Virus record (IMG/VR): IMGVR_UViG_3300009418_004309
Span: 1 to 31,949 of that record
Source of the DNA: a virus
Length of the DNA stretch: 31,949 bases
Direction: 5' to 3' (one strand)
In this document: piece after piece, positions 15,796 through 24,890 of the stretch
How positions within the stretch are numbered: the first letter of the stretch is position 1
How the letters are laid out: each line of letters starts with the position of its first letter
Translations under genes and position numbers: made by a program
Notes under the pieces: model-generated
Database searches by the model: none
Told to the model about the DNA's origin: nothing
Seen by the model: the letters and a program-made list of their open reading frames with translations, nothing else

Positions 15796-15827
15796 GTAGG
15801 TAGGGGACTTTGAGATCCCCTACCTAC
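15796..15827 (-). terminator. Hairpin terminator after the major capsid gene
   Basis: A perfect 12-bp stem (GTAGGTAGGGGA at 15796-15807 and its complement at 15816-15827) with an 8-nt loop, located 18 bases downstream of the capsid stop codon. On the minus strand it is followed by CTCTAGAGTTTTAAC. The T run is short, but the GC-rich stem makes termination or mRNA 3'-end protection likely. Confidence 0.75.
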
Positions 15828-15845
15828 CCACTAATAAACCCCTAA

Positions 15846-17162
15846 CTAAGCATTCAAATCCGTGATCTTGGAGTGTGTATCCATACGAAGTGCCCTCAAC
15901 TCACCAATGGTGTAGAAGAGTCCACGAAGGACAAAGGCGTTCGCCTGGAAGAAGTCCCTGTTATCGATGTACTGCGTAGGAGCAGCAATAGCGAGTTCCA
16001 GATACCTCGTGTCAAGCACGTACACGTTAGAGCCAAGTTCGGCATCCGCAGCCGTGTAGGAAGTCTGGATGTCGGGATCCACGATGACTGGAATACCCCT
16101 ATAGGTCGAAACCTGGAACCCAGCATGCGAACCGGGAAGGGTACTCTCGTCGCCAACCTTTACAACGAACTCGCCCCAGTCCATGTAACGCTGCTGCGCC
16201 TGTAGGAGTGAAGAAAGCCTGTCGAACTGGTCGTAACCCATAAGGATTACGTCGGGATCCGCACCATTGATACGAACTTCCCTAATGGCCTGGTCTAGGA
16301 GAGACAGGGTAAGGTTCCTGCCTGTGCCACTATTCGCAAGAACAGTTGCAGCAGCATTCCACGCACCCGCCGTCCTAGTGGACTGGTTGTAAACATCTGC
16401 CCCGATGCCAGAGCCTAGGGTAACACCCGCAATAGTACGAGCGTCCTGCTCAACGATGTCATCAATCGAGGTCAGACCAGCACGGGCTTTCGCATAAGCG
16501 ATAGCACCGTCTGTAAGGTTTCCACCACCAGTATAAGTAAGAACGTTACCAGAGATGCCCGAAATTACCTTTGAAGCATCACTGAGACCCGTGTCACTAA
16601 TGGTGTCACCAATTCGGAACGTATTACCAGCACCTAACACTGCCCCTGTAGCAGAGGCACCACCTGTGGTGACAATTCCGTTGGAGCGAAGAAGAAGCTC
16701 AGAGTTAAGCTCCTTGATGTGGTCCCTTGCAGCAGCTTCTTGCTCAACCGCAAGGTTGTCGCCCATGCCACCTTCCAACCCAGACATAATCTGGGACTTG
16801 AGTGAGACACCAAAGTCTGTAGCCATAATCCTTGGTGCCGAATCGACTGCCTGATAGGCAGAGACATCGACAGTAGGAAGTGCTCCAGTCTCAGTCACTG
16901 GTCGAGAGCGGTTCGAACCCCTGTCGGAGCGAACACGCCAACCAGTTGTGGGACCCCACTGTACCTTTCGAAGTATGTTCCAGAACCGGGTCTGGTTGTT
17001 CAATGCGTCCCAGACCTTGCGGCCATAAGTCGCCGTGAACACGTCCGATACCTGCAGGTACGTCTGCTTAGCAAAGTACCCAGGCGGCATCAGACTTGAG
17101 CGAAGGTTTCGCTCGGCAGCACCGATATATTCAGCTATGGAGAGATCATTCTGCGTTGTCAT
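15846..17162 (-). CDS. Major capsid protein, HK97-fold type
   Basis: 438 residues. An N-terminal helical arm (SIAEYIGAAERNLRSSLMPP) is followed by DVFTATYGRKVWDALNNQTR and WGPTTGWRVRSDRG. The C-terminal half carries features seen in HK97-type capsid proteins: INGADPDVILMGYDQFDRLS, YRGIPVIVDPDI, VYVLDTRYLELAIAAPTQYI and a closing FVLRGLFYTIGELRALRMD. The segment around residues 170-215 (FRIGDTISDTGL, VLTYTGGGNL) looks like a small beta insertion. The ATG overlaps the stop codon of the scaffold candidate (TAATG), with GGGGG upstream, so the two are translationally coupled. It is followed by a strong terminator. Upstream genes are a scaffold candidate and a protease, the usual capsid assembly set. 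The assignment is strong from context and motifs together. Confidence 0.88.
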   Translation of the reverse strand: MTTQNDLSIAEYIGAAERNLRSSLMPPGYFAKQTYLQVSDVFTATYGRKVWDALNNQTRFWNILRKVQWGPTTGWRVRSDRGSNRSRPVTETGALPTVDVSAYQAVDSAPRIMATDFGVSLKSQIMSGLEGGMGDNLAVEQEAAARDHIKELNSELLLRSNGIVTTGGASATGAVLGAGNTFRIGDTISDTGLSDASKVISGISGNVLTYTGGGNLTDGAIAYAKARAGLTSIDDIVEQDARTIAGVTLGSGIGADVYNQSTRTAGAWNAAATVLANSGTGRNLTLSLLDQAIREVRINGADPDVILMGYDQFDRLSSLLQAQQRYMDWGEFVVKVGDESTLPGSHAGFQVSTYRGIPVIVDPDIQTSYTAADAELGSNVYVLDTRYLELAIAAPTQYIDNRDFFQANAFVLRGLFYTIGELRALRMDTHSKITDLNA

Positions 17163-18220
17163 TACTGTGCGCCCCCGTTCCTAGGATAGTAGTACAGGGT
17201 TTGCGGCGTAAGCTCACCAGACTGATTCCTCATCGAGTTAACCTTCTTGAAGGTGCCTCGAATGTCGTCAGCGTCGTTACCGCTCAAAATCGTCTCAACG
17301 GCGTTAGTAAACTGTTCCTGGGCTGCCCAATTGGCTTCGGGATCCGTCTTAGCAAAAGACTCTCCCTCAACGCCGATTCTCTTGTCAGGCATAGGCGAGG
17401 CTGCAGGAGGGGAAGCCGCCCCAACTGGAACCCTTGTAGCCTGATCACTAACACTAGGATTCAAATTGAACTTCTTCATCCCAGCAGTGACACCCTGCTT
17501 GATCTGATTGGGCATGGACTTCTTTATGATGTCCAACTCTTTCTTAAGACTGCCAAACTCAGACCTCTCGGTCTGCTTCTGAACTAGAAGACCCTTAATA
17601 TCTTTGAGAAGATTTGAAACTGCTCGGTCCTTGCTATAGGCCATATTGCCCGCAGCAACGCCCTCTATCTCCTCGTCTTCCTCTTCCTCGCCCAGCACGT
17701 CATCTTCTTCCTCTTCGCCAGCCTCTTCCATAGTAGGAAGACCATTCTCTTCCTCTTCTGCTGGCGGCGGGAATCCGTTCCCGTTCAACTCTTCCTCGTT
17801 CTTCTCCATCTCTTCCCCATGGTGCTTCTCTAAGCCCTCAGGAACTCTTCGCTCTTCACCCGGGTAGGCAAATCCAGCATTGTCGCCACGTGCGCCACGT
17901 TGCTGAACGTCCATACCATCCACGTAGTGCTTGGAAACAAAATCCTTAAGGATCTGCTCCAATTCAGACTTATGGATATAGGCATCTTCGGACTGTGAGC
18001 CAGCTTTTGTCGTATTCTGGCCCTGAGATCCGAATTTGTCCCTACCCACAGTGTCTCCACCCGTGATGGGGTCGAGCTTATCCTGCCAGTTAGCAGGAAG
18101 TTCCTTGTTGGAAGCATCTTCACCACGGACATGCGGGGGATAATTTACCGCATACTCCTTGGATATATACTCCCGAAGAGCCTTGAGAATAGGCAACAGT
18201 TCTTCTTGGCGATTTGCCAT
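17162..18220 (-). CDS. Putative capsid scaffolding protein
   Basis: 352 residues starting MANRQEELLPILKALREYIS, with GAAGGAGGT eight bases before the ATG. The middle (about residues 130-190) is extremely acidic, with runs of Glu and Asp. A helical, coiled-coil-like part follows (RAVSNLLKDIKGLLVQKQTE, LKKELDIIKKSMPNQIKQGV), and the C-terminal part is Pro/Ser-rich. Acidic, helical and flexible is typical of scaffolding proteins, and it lies between the protease gene and the capsid gene with a TAATG overlap to the latter. A promoter sits just upstream. The protease presumably cuts it during head maturation. Similarity to a specific scaffold family is not visible. Confidence 0.65.
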   Translation of the reverse strand: MANRQEELLPILKALREYISKEYAVNYPPHVRGEDASNKELPANWQDKLDPITGGDTVGRDKFGSQGQNTTKAGSQSEDAYIHKSELEQILKDFVSKHYVDGMDVQQRGARGDNAGFAYPGEERRVPEGLEKHHGEEMEKNEEELNGNGFPPPAEEEENGLPTMEEAGEEEEDDVLGEEEEDEEIEGVAAGNMAYSKDRAVSNLLKDIKGLLVQKQTERSEFGSLKKELDIIKKSMPNQIKQGVTAGMKKFNLNPSVSDQATRVPVGAASPPAASPMPDKRIGVEGESFAKTDPEANWAAQEQFTNAVETILSGNDADDIRGTFKKVNSMRNQSGELTPQTLYYYPRNGGAQ

Positions 18221-18250
18221 TCCTCATACCTCCTTCAAAGGTTACTAAAT

Positions 18251-18280
18251 ACTATAACGACTAAGTGTTACAGATGTAAA
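18251..18280 (-). promoter_or_regulatory. Sigma70-like promoter for the scaffold-capsid unit
   Basis: On the minus strand a TTTACA -35 (18275-18280) and a TATAGT -10 (18251-18256) are separated by 18 bases, ending about 30 bases before the scaffold start codon. It lies in the only sizeable gap between the protease and scaffold genes. A 12-base palindrome TTTTTGCAAAAA sits just upstream of the -35. Confidence 0.6.
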
Positions 18281-18311
18281 GTTTTTTGCAAAAAGTCTAT
18301 AAATTGAAAAT

Positions 18312-21300
18312 TTAGATACTAACACCCTGAATATTAAGGTTCGAATCGTACTCAACTTGAACACCCTCATAGCAATCTGGGCATACTTGTGCGTCCGGCA
18401 TTTGAAGAATGTCTGTTATGTAAGAATTTTGATTCATAGGCTGAACACAAAGGGTGACTTCATACATTTCCATATCTGTAACCTCGGTCCAGCATTTACC
18501 ATGGTCACACTTCAACTCTTTATCTTTAGCATTACCCGCAATACTGAATCCCCGTAAAGTGCCTTTCATTATCTCTCTCATAGCCTTACGAGCAACTTCA
18601 AGATCATTTCTAATGGCAGCCACAACAAACATTCCCTCAGGTCTTACTTCAGTTTTCCATAATTTACCGTGCTCATCAGTGAATTCTGGAAGAATCTGAC
18701 CTACCTGTATCCCAGAATGGAAAATATTCACATTGGCATATTCTGGACGCTTTAAAAATTCCTCTAAAGCTCGCCTCATTCCCTCTATACCAATTCTGTG
18801 GCCCTCTTGATCTATGACGTAATAATTCCCCCACCCAGCAACAACCAGAGTATTCTTGGTGTCCATGAAATCAGTCTGTTTCTCGATACCATCGGGAACC
18901 AGGACTTTCATAAGACCCACATCTATATTACTAGGATCGTCTCCACTCTTTGCCAGCATGGGAGAAAGCAAAGTCGCTACAACACCCGAAACAGCGTCGC
19001 CTAGCTGGTTCTCAGGTGTAAGACGAGTATCATAGGATAAATTCGTATATTGCTCCGCAGCCATATCATTAGTACGAATCCTATGAGAATCTTCGTCTAT
19101 GAATTTTCTTCGGACAATTTCGTTCTCGGCCCTCTCTTCAAGCTCTGCGGGCTTGTAAGTATCCTCATTCTCAGCAATAACTAAATTACTGACATCATCC
19201 CCTATAGGCTCCTGCCCAGGAGGAAACGGTTCATTACGAACACCCCTACCGTCCATCCTTCTTCTAGACTCTGAATCCCCCGGCCTATGCCTATCTATTG
19301 AATTAGATTTTTTAGGATCTTTGGTCTGTCCAAGCTCAGGCACGTCTGGGGCTGGTAGCTGAGATAGCCCCTCCGTAGTGCCGTAAACATCAGCATTTTT
19401 CTCCAAACTGCTATCTACAGTTTCAGCTACATTCTCAAATATAGTTTCTACTTCAGACTCTTTTTCTTCTTCTTTGTCAGAATCAGATTTAGTTACTTCG
19501 GCTGATTTGGGCTTCAAAGAACTGTCATAAGCAGTAGAAGTCCCCCCACCACCATATGTAGCAGTGTGAGTTCCACCAGAGGTCATAGCAGTTCCACTAC
19601 CGCCATCCCCACCAAAACTGCCACCTCCCCCACCATCACCTCCACCTTCTTTTAACTCAACCAACCTAGATTCAAAAGTATTTACTTTGGATAATCTATC
19701 ATGATGGTGATCATCATATGATCCAACAGTATCTTTTCTAACAAGTGGATCTTTCTTTCTAAGGGATCTCAATCTTGAATCGAACTCCGAAGCCTTCTCG
19801 GCCTCATCAATATTCATAGAGGCATCTGGAGTTGGAATCATATCTATGCTCCCATCTCCACCCCCCTCAACACCCTCAGATCCAGAACCCTGTACGGCAT
19901 GCGGTTGAACACCTATCTCAGCATCCATAGATTCAGGTAAATCTACTACTGCTCCAGAACTAAAAGCTTGAGTACCGGTCCCAGCCTCTGCACTGGAAAG
20001 AGCTTCCTCACTGGCAGGAGATAATTTGTCTTTTTTGCGTTGAGCAGAAATCGGATCCTGCATATCTTCCGGCCTGTCTACCGTGAAAGGATATGCTTTC
20101 TGCTGAACATCAAGTTTCCTAGAATCAGTCAAATGATGATATATATCGCTCATATAGGAGCCTGTACGAGAAATCTTATCGAGAACCCAAAAATCTATTT
20201 CTTCATTGTCACCTAAAATATCTATAAGTCTTTTAGAGTACTCATTAACCTTTACAAGTGTTCTTTTAGCCCCTATTCCCTCATCTTCACCCTTCTCAAT
20301 ACGCTCACTTAGCCGCTCCTGAGGAATACCTCTAGGTTGCATGCGACTATCATTTATTGTTTCTGGGTGACCGGGATCCCAACCTTGGGTATCGAATTTC
20401 TCGACATACTCACTATCGGTCTCCGTCTCCCACACAGGAGATTCCTTATTTACTGGCTGTCTAAGGCCCATATATGACTGTCTAAGACCCATATATGACT
20501 GTCGAGAACCGTCCCGACTCTTATGTAGATAGGGGTTATTCTCCTCCTCAACATGCTCCCTTCCGGGATCCAGATCTTCATCCTCACCCTCAGGTATTGG
20601 ATTATTGTCTGGGTACTTAAAAACACCCTCAGACTCCTCATGGTGTTTAAGTCCGACTTGGTTACGAAGATGTTTCAGATTGTCCCCTATCTCTCTAGCT
20701 TGGACACCTCCACGAACCCCATCTTGAACAACTGAGCCACGAACCCCAGGAGGAACATAATTATCGCCCACCGACTGAAATGGATCACCTAAATCAGTTA
20801 TATCTCGTTGTTTGTAAATATCATTGCTAACATTGGTGGACAGATAAAGCCTATCCTCAGGATCATCCATAGAGGTAGTGATCATGTCCTTTAATTCATC
20901 GATATTGTAATCAGGGGCCAATGGCACATTCGCCAAACTTCCTACGGAGACCCATGTGAGTGAATCATATTTATCAGGAAGAACTATCTGACCAGACACC
21001 GATACCGCAAATATCATCCCACTTACATGGCCCTCACCCATACTGACAGAGCCAAGTTGTTTTGCCTGTCGTGCTTTTAAGTTTAATAGGGCAATCTGAC
21101 GCTTCAATGCATCTCTAAGAGATTCGTCCTCCTTCTTTAATCCGCCGGGAAGTTCCCAATAAGGAGCACCAGTGCGCTTCACAAAGAGAAGCTCTTCAAA
21201 AGAATTTTTAATGAAGAAGAACACTCCCTGGTATTCAGAAGTGTTCTCAAGCTCCTGACGCATAATAAGATTGGGTTTGCTGGCAGCCTCATCAAAATTG

Positions 21301-21962
21301 GCTGGACTCTCTAAATCTTTTGCTTCCTCAGAACGATCATCCTCAGTGTAAATAAGATTGTCAGAAACAGATTTATCTACACCCCCCACTTTAGGAGCCT
21401 TACTTTTTGGCTTGGTCTCATCTGGATCCGAAGCTTCCACATTCGTAGCAGCATCCACTACTGTACCCGCAACCTGGCCCACTGCCCCTAAAGCCGCTCC
21501 GATAACGGCAGGTATAAGCTTCTCTACACGCTCTCCCTTGATTATCTCCTCTGTAGCATCGGGAGAAAAGAATATATCGTGCCATTCATTATCAATAGAT
21601 TTGAAAGTAAGTTTACTCAAAGACCGGGCCAAATCCGTGTGGCCCAGTTGAGAAAGAGCCTCTTTCACATGCTGGTTTCGAGCCTCTAAAATTTCTCTCA
21701 GAGTAGCAAAATCTGGATCAGCACCGTTCTGGTCATCCTCATGAACCTGAGCTATCTGAGAATAAAACTGGGAAGCGGCCTTCGCTCCGTCAGGTCCAGC
21801 ATAGAGAACAGCACCGTTCCGGCGCACAAAAAAAGAATCCTCACCATCTTCAGTCTTCACAGAAAGATCGATGGTGTAATTATTGTCCTGAAAGAACCCA
21901 AGCTCTGAGACAATCACAGATTCAATCATCTCATCAACATGTTTAAGTAGCTCTTGTGTCAT
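18312..21962 (-). CDS. Prohead protease fused to a degenerate Nudix-like domain
   Basis: 1216 residues from ATG 21962, chosen because GAGGAG lies a few bases upstream. A TTG at 22004 would add 14 residues and is less likely. Positions here count from the TTG. The C-terminal 200 residues look like an HK97/assemblin-type capsid maturation protease: H1096 in IFHSGIQVG, S1154 in GTLRGFSIAG and E1182 in MEMYEVTLC are candidate active-site residues. Cysteine pairs (CDHGKC and CPDC) may bind metal. Residues 257-370 resemble a Nudix fold (YWELPGG, then a helix), but the box reads R-Q-I-A-L-L instead of R-E-U-x-E-E, so hydrolysis is unlikely. A hydrophobic helix lies at about 163-190. Between the domains is a long charged, Gly-rich disordered region. 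The usual family length is about 150-250 residues, so this is exceptionally long and may be cut into several products. Confidence 0.75.
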   Translation of the reverse strand: MTQELLKHVDEMIESVIVSELGFFQDNNYTIDLSVKTEDGEDSFFVRRNGAVLYAGPDGAKAASQFYSQIAQVHEDDQNGADPDFATLREILEARNQHVKEALSQLGHTDLARSLSKLTFKSIDNEWHDIFFSPDATEEIIKGERVEKLIPAVIGAALGAVGQVAGTVVDAATNVEASDPDETKPKSKAPKVGGVDKSVSDNLIYTEDDRSEEAKDLESPANFDEAASKPNLIMRQELENTSEYQGVFFFIKNSFEELLFVKRTGAPYWELPGGLKKEDESLRDALKRQIALLNLKARQAKQLGSVSMGEGHVSGMIFAVSVSGQIVLPDKYDSLTWVSVGSLANVPLAPDYNIDELKDMITTSMDDPEDRLYLSTNVSNDIYKQRDITDLGDPFQSVGDNYVPPGVRGSVVQDGVRGGVQAREIGDNLKHLRNQVGLKHHEESEGVFKYPDNNPIPEGEDEDLDPGREHVEEENNPYLHKSRDGSRQSYMGLRQSYMGLRQPVNKESPVWETETDSEYVEKFDTQGWDPGHPETINDSRMQPRGIPQERLSERIEKGEDEGIGAKRTLVKVNEYSKRLIDILGDNEEIDFWVLDKISRTGSYMSDIYHHLTDSRKLDVQQKAYPFTVDRPEDMQDPISAQRKKDKLSPASEEALSSAEAGTGTQAFSSGAVVDLPESMDAEIGVQPHAVQGSGSEGVEGGGDGSIDMIPTPDASMNIDEAEKASEFDSRLRSLRKKDPLVRKDTVGSYDDHHHDRLSKVNTFESRLVELKEGGGDGGGGGSFGGDGGSGTAMTSGGTHTATYGGGGTSTAYDSSLKPKSAEVTKSDSDKEEEKESEVETIFENVAETVDSSLEKNADVYGTTEGLSQLPAPDVPELGQTKDPKKSNSIDRHRPGDSESRRRMDGRGVRNEPFPPGQEPIGDDVSNLVIAENEDTYKPAELEERAENEIVRRKFIDEDSHRIRTNDMAAEQYTNLSYDTRLTPENQLGDAVSGVVATLLSPMLAKSGDDPSNIDVGLMKVLVPDGIEKQTDFMDTKNTLVVAGWGNYYVIDQEGHRIGIEGMRRALEEFLKRPEYANVNIFHSGIQVGQILPEFTDEHGKLWKTEVRPEGMFVVAAIRNDLEVARKAMREIMKGTLRGFSIAGNAKDKELKCDHGKCWTEVTDMEMYEVTLCVQPMNQNSYITDILQMPDAQVCPDCYEGVQVEYDSNLNIQGVSI
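20457..20498 (-). repeat. 21-base tandem repeat in the protease linker
   Basis: Two 21-base units (20457-20477 and 20478-20498) differ at one base and encode a SYMGLRQ heptapeptide twice; a partial third unit follows. The repeat keeps the reading frame and lies in the disordered linker, consistent with recent slippage or unequal recombination. Confidence 0.8.
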
Positions 21963-22000
21963 ATGCTCCTCACTTCGATCACGTCGAAGCGAAACTACGC

Positions 22001-22978
22001 TCAAGTCTTGTGTACAGGATCTTCATGGTTTGGGCAGTCACATTCATCTTCAAAATTCTTGCCGTCATGACTGCAATGCTTAACAGACGCAGAGCCGCCC
22101 GAAGTGTTGCCCCCGCCCTCCATAAACTCCTTGTCGAACCCTTCTCCGTCATTAGACATACCCAGACCGTCAATAGCCTGACCACCAGCCGCCCCTATAT
22201 TCTCATCTATTTCGGTATCGTGAGATACCCCACGTCCAGATGCCCTCGGCGTGCCCCCAGTGTCATTCAATCCCTTCATAAAATTCTCAGGATTGAAATT
22301 ATCAGGCTCGTAATACATAAAAGCTGCAAAAAATGCAGGTTCTTCCATGCCCTCTATACTCTTTGCAAACGTAACACATTCATTCCACCACTCACTGGAA
22401 GGTCGGCTACCTCTATCTGTAAGCATCTTATAAACGAGGGTTCCCTCAACTATGTCCTCAGTTTTAGTGCACTCACATAAATCGAATGATTTCAAAATAT
22501 CTACATCCGATGTATGAGGAGAATAATCTGAAGATTTCTCTATTACCTTGTCTACATCAGCCCATAATTGAAAAAGATCTACACCACGATCCATACCCCC
22601 CAATACAGCTTTTCGAATTTCCCTACGACGTAACATAGGCTCAGCTATTGACCCATCGTCAACAAGTCCCTCCTCGCCCTTGTCCTCTTTACGCCCCATC
22701 TCTGGAGGAAGATTGGTCTTGTCTCCTAGATCAGTAGCGACTTCAAGTGAATCTGTTTCAGATGTAGCAGATTCTGAAGATTCATCATCTTTTTGCTTGT
22801 CCATTGCCCCATTATCAGCATCTTCAAGTACAGAGCCAACATCAACATCCCCATTTGAATCTGGGATAGGTTCTTCCCCCAGAACATCATTCTTCTGTAT
22901 CAAAGACCCAAGCATTAGGTCTAATCCCTGAAGAAATGTCCTATCAATTGTACCATCCGGCTTTTTCTGACCAGTCAT
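22001..22978 (-). CDS. Acidic protein of unknown function upstream of the protease
   Basis: 325 residues, ATG 22978 with GGAGA upstream. Residues 30-115 are acidic and probably disordered. A small globular segment follows (RKAVLGGMDRGVDLFQLWAD, then SEWWNECVTFAKSIEGMEEP and AFFAAFMYYEPDNF). The W-x-x-CV ... DP/EP-x-F-x-A pattern resembles a short helical motif found in many phage structural and head-assembly proteins, but I cannot name the family with confidence. The C-terminus is Gly-rich and ends with a Cys/His cluster (KHCSHDG, CDCPNH) that could bind zinc. Its stop overlaps the alternative TTG start of the protease gene. Its place in the head block suggests an assembly or internal head protein. 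Confidence 0.6.
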   Translation of the reverse strand: MTGQKKPDGTIDRTFLQGLDLMLGSLIQKNDVLGEEPIPDSNGDVDVGSVLEDADNGAMDKQKDDESSESATSETDSLEVATDLGDKTNLPPEMGRKEDKGEEGLVDDGSIAEPMLRRREIRKAVLGGMDRGVDLFQLWADVDKVIEKSSDYSPHTSDVDILKSFDLCECTKTEDIVEGTLVYKMLTDRGSRPSSEWWNECVTFAKSIEGMEEPAFFAAFMYYEPDNFNPENFMKGLNDTGGTPRASGRGVSHDTEIDENIGAAGGQAIDGLGMSNDGEGFDKEFMEGGGNTSGGSASVKHCSHDGKNFEDECDCPNHEDPVHKT

Positions 22979-23270
22979 ATTCTATCTCCACTGGGGTCAC
23001 AAATATTGGGGGCGGATCCAACTCAATAACGTAATAATAAACCAATGTGTCATTCAATCCACGATTTCTCATATTTCGATACATATTAGAGAAATCAATC
23101 TCTACCAACTGTATTGACTCATCGTCCACTACTACCCAACGATTAGGATAATTCTCTAACAGATCTCCCTTATTTTCAAGGATCCAGGCTATGTTAAGTT
23201 TTCGTTTTTTCTCTACTTCCTGTATTCCCTTTGATCTCTTAACCTTGTTGACTAAAGTCATAATTCCCAC
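22944..23270 (-). CDS. 108-residue protein, possibly DUF5678-like
   Basis: It starts with GTG 23270 (AAGGGG three bases upstream) or ATG 23261. It overlaps the next gene by 35 bases. After a basic N-terminus (NKVKRSKGIQEVEKKRKL) comes LENYPNRWVVVDDESIQLVE, then a helix and a strand-rich end (TLVYYYVIELDPPPIFVTPV). The order 'helix, N-Y-x-x-[RK]-W-[VI]-[AV], short strand, helix, strand' resembles the small DUF5678 family, but the match is by eye and weak. It has no membrane segment or Cys. Function unknown. Confidence 0.55.
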   Translation of the reverse strand: MGIMTLVNKVKRSKGIQEVEKKRKLNIAWILENKGDLLENYPNRWVVVDDESIQLVEIDFSNMYRNMRNRGLNDTLVYYYVIELDPPPIFVTPVEIEYDWSEKAGWYN

Positions 23271-23297
23271 AATCCCCTTACCTTTAGATTGAACACC

Positions 23298-24890
23298 CTA
23301 TCCGTACCGCTCTAAATAGCTGGTTATTTCCTTTATACTATCATCTTCATGGCCCCATGTACGACTCTTACTCTTATCGTAGCCGTCCCTGTCGGGTATG
23401 TAAGCAGGAGTACCTGGGCCAGACCCACCTGTGCCCAGGTGAGCAACAGCAGTGTTGGCGGATGATGTGGTGCCTGAATCATGTATATTCAGGTTGGACT
23501 CAGTCCACGGCAGTAAACCTGCTGCTGATGCAGCAGTATCTACGAAATTACCTGCGATATCAATCCCACTGCCCACCCCAGCAGACGCTAGGTCATAAAC
23601 CTTACCCGCCGCATCGGTGACAGTATTATAGGCACCCGAAACAAGATCTTTTCCACCACTAACCACATCACCACCAACATCGACAACATTACCTGGGAAA
23701 TTCGTGAACCAGTTGCCGCCGTCGTCTTCATGTTCTCCAGGGACAACGGAGTCGGTTTGATCATTATCAATGGTTCCTGAGGAACCACCCATATTACCAC
23801 TAGAACCAGACGAACCGGGACCTCTATGATCTATGGCAACATTATCGGGATCGGTAACTCCTATAGCTACTGTATCTATAGGATCTACACTCCCCACAGT
23901 GTTGTCTGTTATTGGTATAAGTGGCTCTAAATTCGGGTCATAGCTCTGATCAGCATCCCCATAATCGGGTGTAGGATCTGCATTGCTAACAGGAGGGAGG
24001 GGGTCAGTTGTCTGACTAGGAAAATCATATGTCCATTCGGTATCAGCATCCTCATAACTAGAAGTGTCTACAGGGATAGGTGAAGGCTGGGAAGTAATGG
24101 GTGATCCCCCACCATAATTAGGGAAATCTCCGTGAATATCTGCCTCAGGGTCATCATCCCATTGTCCAGACGAATAGGTATCGACTGGGTCAACCGATGA
24201 TGACCCTGCGGCAGGGGCTACATACCCCCCCAACCATTCTTCTTGACTATCATAAGGTTCATAAGCCGCCACATCCGAATCCAGGTCACTAGTCGGAGAA
24301 GGTTCTACGGTAGGGGGAATGGGTATATTTGACTCATATTCGGATGCATAAGCATCTGCATCCTCATAACTAGAAGTGTCCACAGTGGATACTGGGGCTA
24401 CATAAGGCGTAAGTGTCTCCTCCGCAATATCAGCATCATAATACTCCTCCGTCGTTTGAACAGGTTGTGATGTTACCTTCGGGGTTGAAACGGCTCCTGC
24501 GGAGTACCCACCCTCCCGCTCCTGGGTTATCCACTCTGGGGCGGCTGCAAAATCCTCCTCATTTCCACCGCCGTAGAAGTCCATGCTATAGCTCTGGCTG
24601 ACTGGGGCAGGAGTTTTCCCGCTGCTCCAGTCCTTACCTACGGCTTCTGGCATTTCAACGTCGGCTGGAAGCTCTGGGGACTCCACTGGAGTGTCACTAG
24701 GGGAGGCTACTTGTTTAGTTTCCTTAACATCGGGAGTGGTAGTAACCCATCTGCCCGCATCACCCATGTCACCATCTACAAAATCCTCATCGCCCCACCC
24801 ATATTTTAAAAAATACCCATCTATAGCCCCTATGATAGAGACTTCTAATTCTGAAACAGTGGTACGGGGTCTCCTACTGTTCCGACTCAT
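23298..24890 (-). CDS. Large acidic disordered protein with amphipathic C-terminal helices
   Basis: 530 residues, ATG 24890, overlapping the upstream gene by 17 bases. Apart from the first 35 residues (VSELEVSIIGAIDGYFLKYG) the protein is dominated by Pro, Ser, Asp, Tyr, Thr and Gly with little hydrophobic core, so it should be intrinsically disordered. VDTSSYEDAD occurs twice. At about residues 395-460 the character changes to gently hydrophobic repeats (VVDVGGDVVSGGKDLVSGAY, NTVTDAAGKVYDLASAGVGS) that could form apolipoprotein-like amphipathic helices touching membrane or DNA. The last residues (IKEITSYLERYG) form a helix. It could be an internal head or ejected protein. No family is recognised. 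Confidence 0.6.
   Translation of the reverse strand: MSRNSRRPRTTVSELEVSIIGAIDGYFLKYGWGDEDFVDGDMGDAGRWVTTTPDVKETKQVASPSDTPVESPELPADVEMPEAVGKDWSSGKTPAPVSQSYSMDFYGGGNEEDFAAAPEWITQEREGGYSAGAVSTPKVTSQPVQTTEEYYDADIAEETLTPYVAPVSTVDTSSYEDADAYASEYESNIPIPPTVEPSPTSDLDSDVAAYEPYDSQEEWLGGYVAPAAGSSSVDPVDTYSSGQWDDDPEADIHGDFPNYGGGSPITSQPSPIPVDTSSYEDADTEWTYDFPSQTTDPLPPVSNADPTPDYGDADQSYDPNLEPLIPITDNTVGSVDPIDTVAIGVTDPDNVAIDHRGPGSSGSSGNMGGSSGTIDNDQTDSVVPGEHEDDGGNWFTNFPGNVVDVGGDVVSGGKDLVSGAYNTVTDAAGKVYDLASAGVGSGIDIAGNFVDTAASAAGLLPWTESNLNIHDSGTTSSANTAVAHLGTGGSGPGTPAYIPDRDGYDKSKSRTWGHEDDSIKEITSYLERYG

Noticed and set aside
21962-22004. TTG start at 22004 for the protease gene.
   Set aside because: It overlaps the upstream stop but has no ribosome binding site, while the in-frame ATG at 21962 has GAGGAG just upstream.
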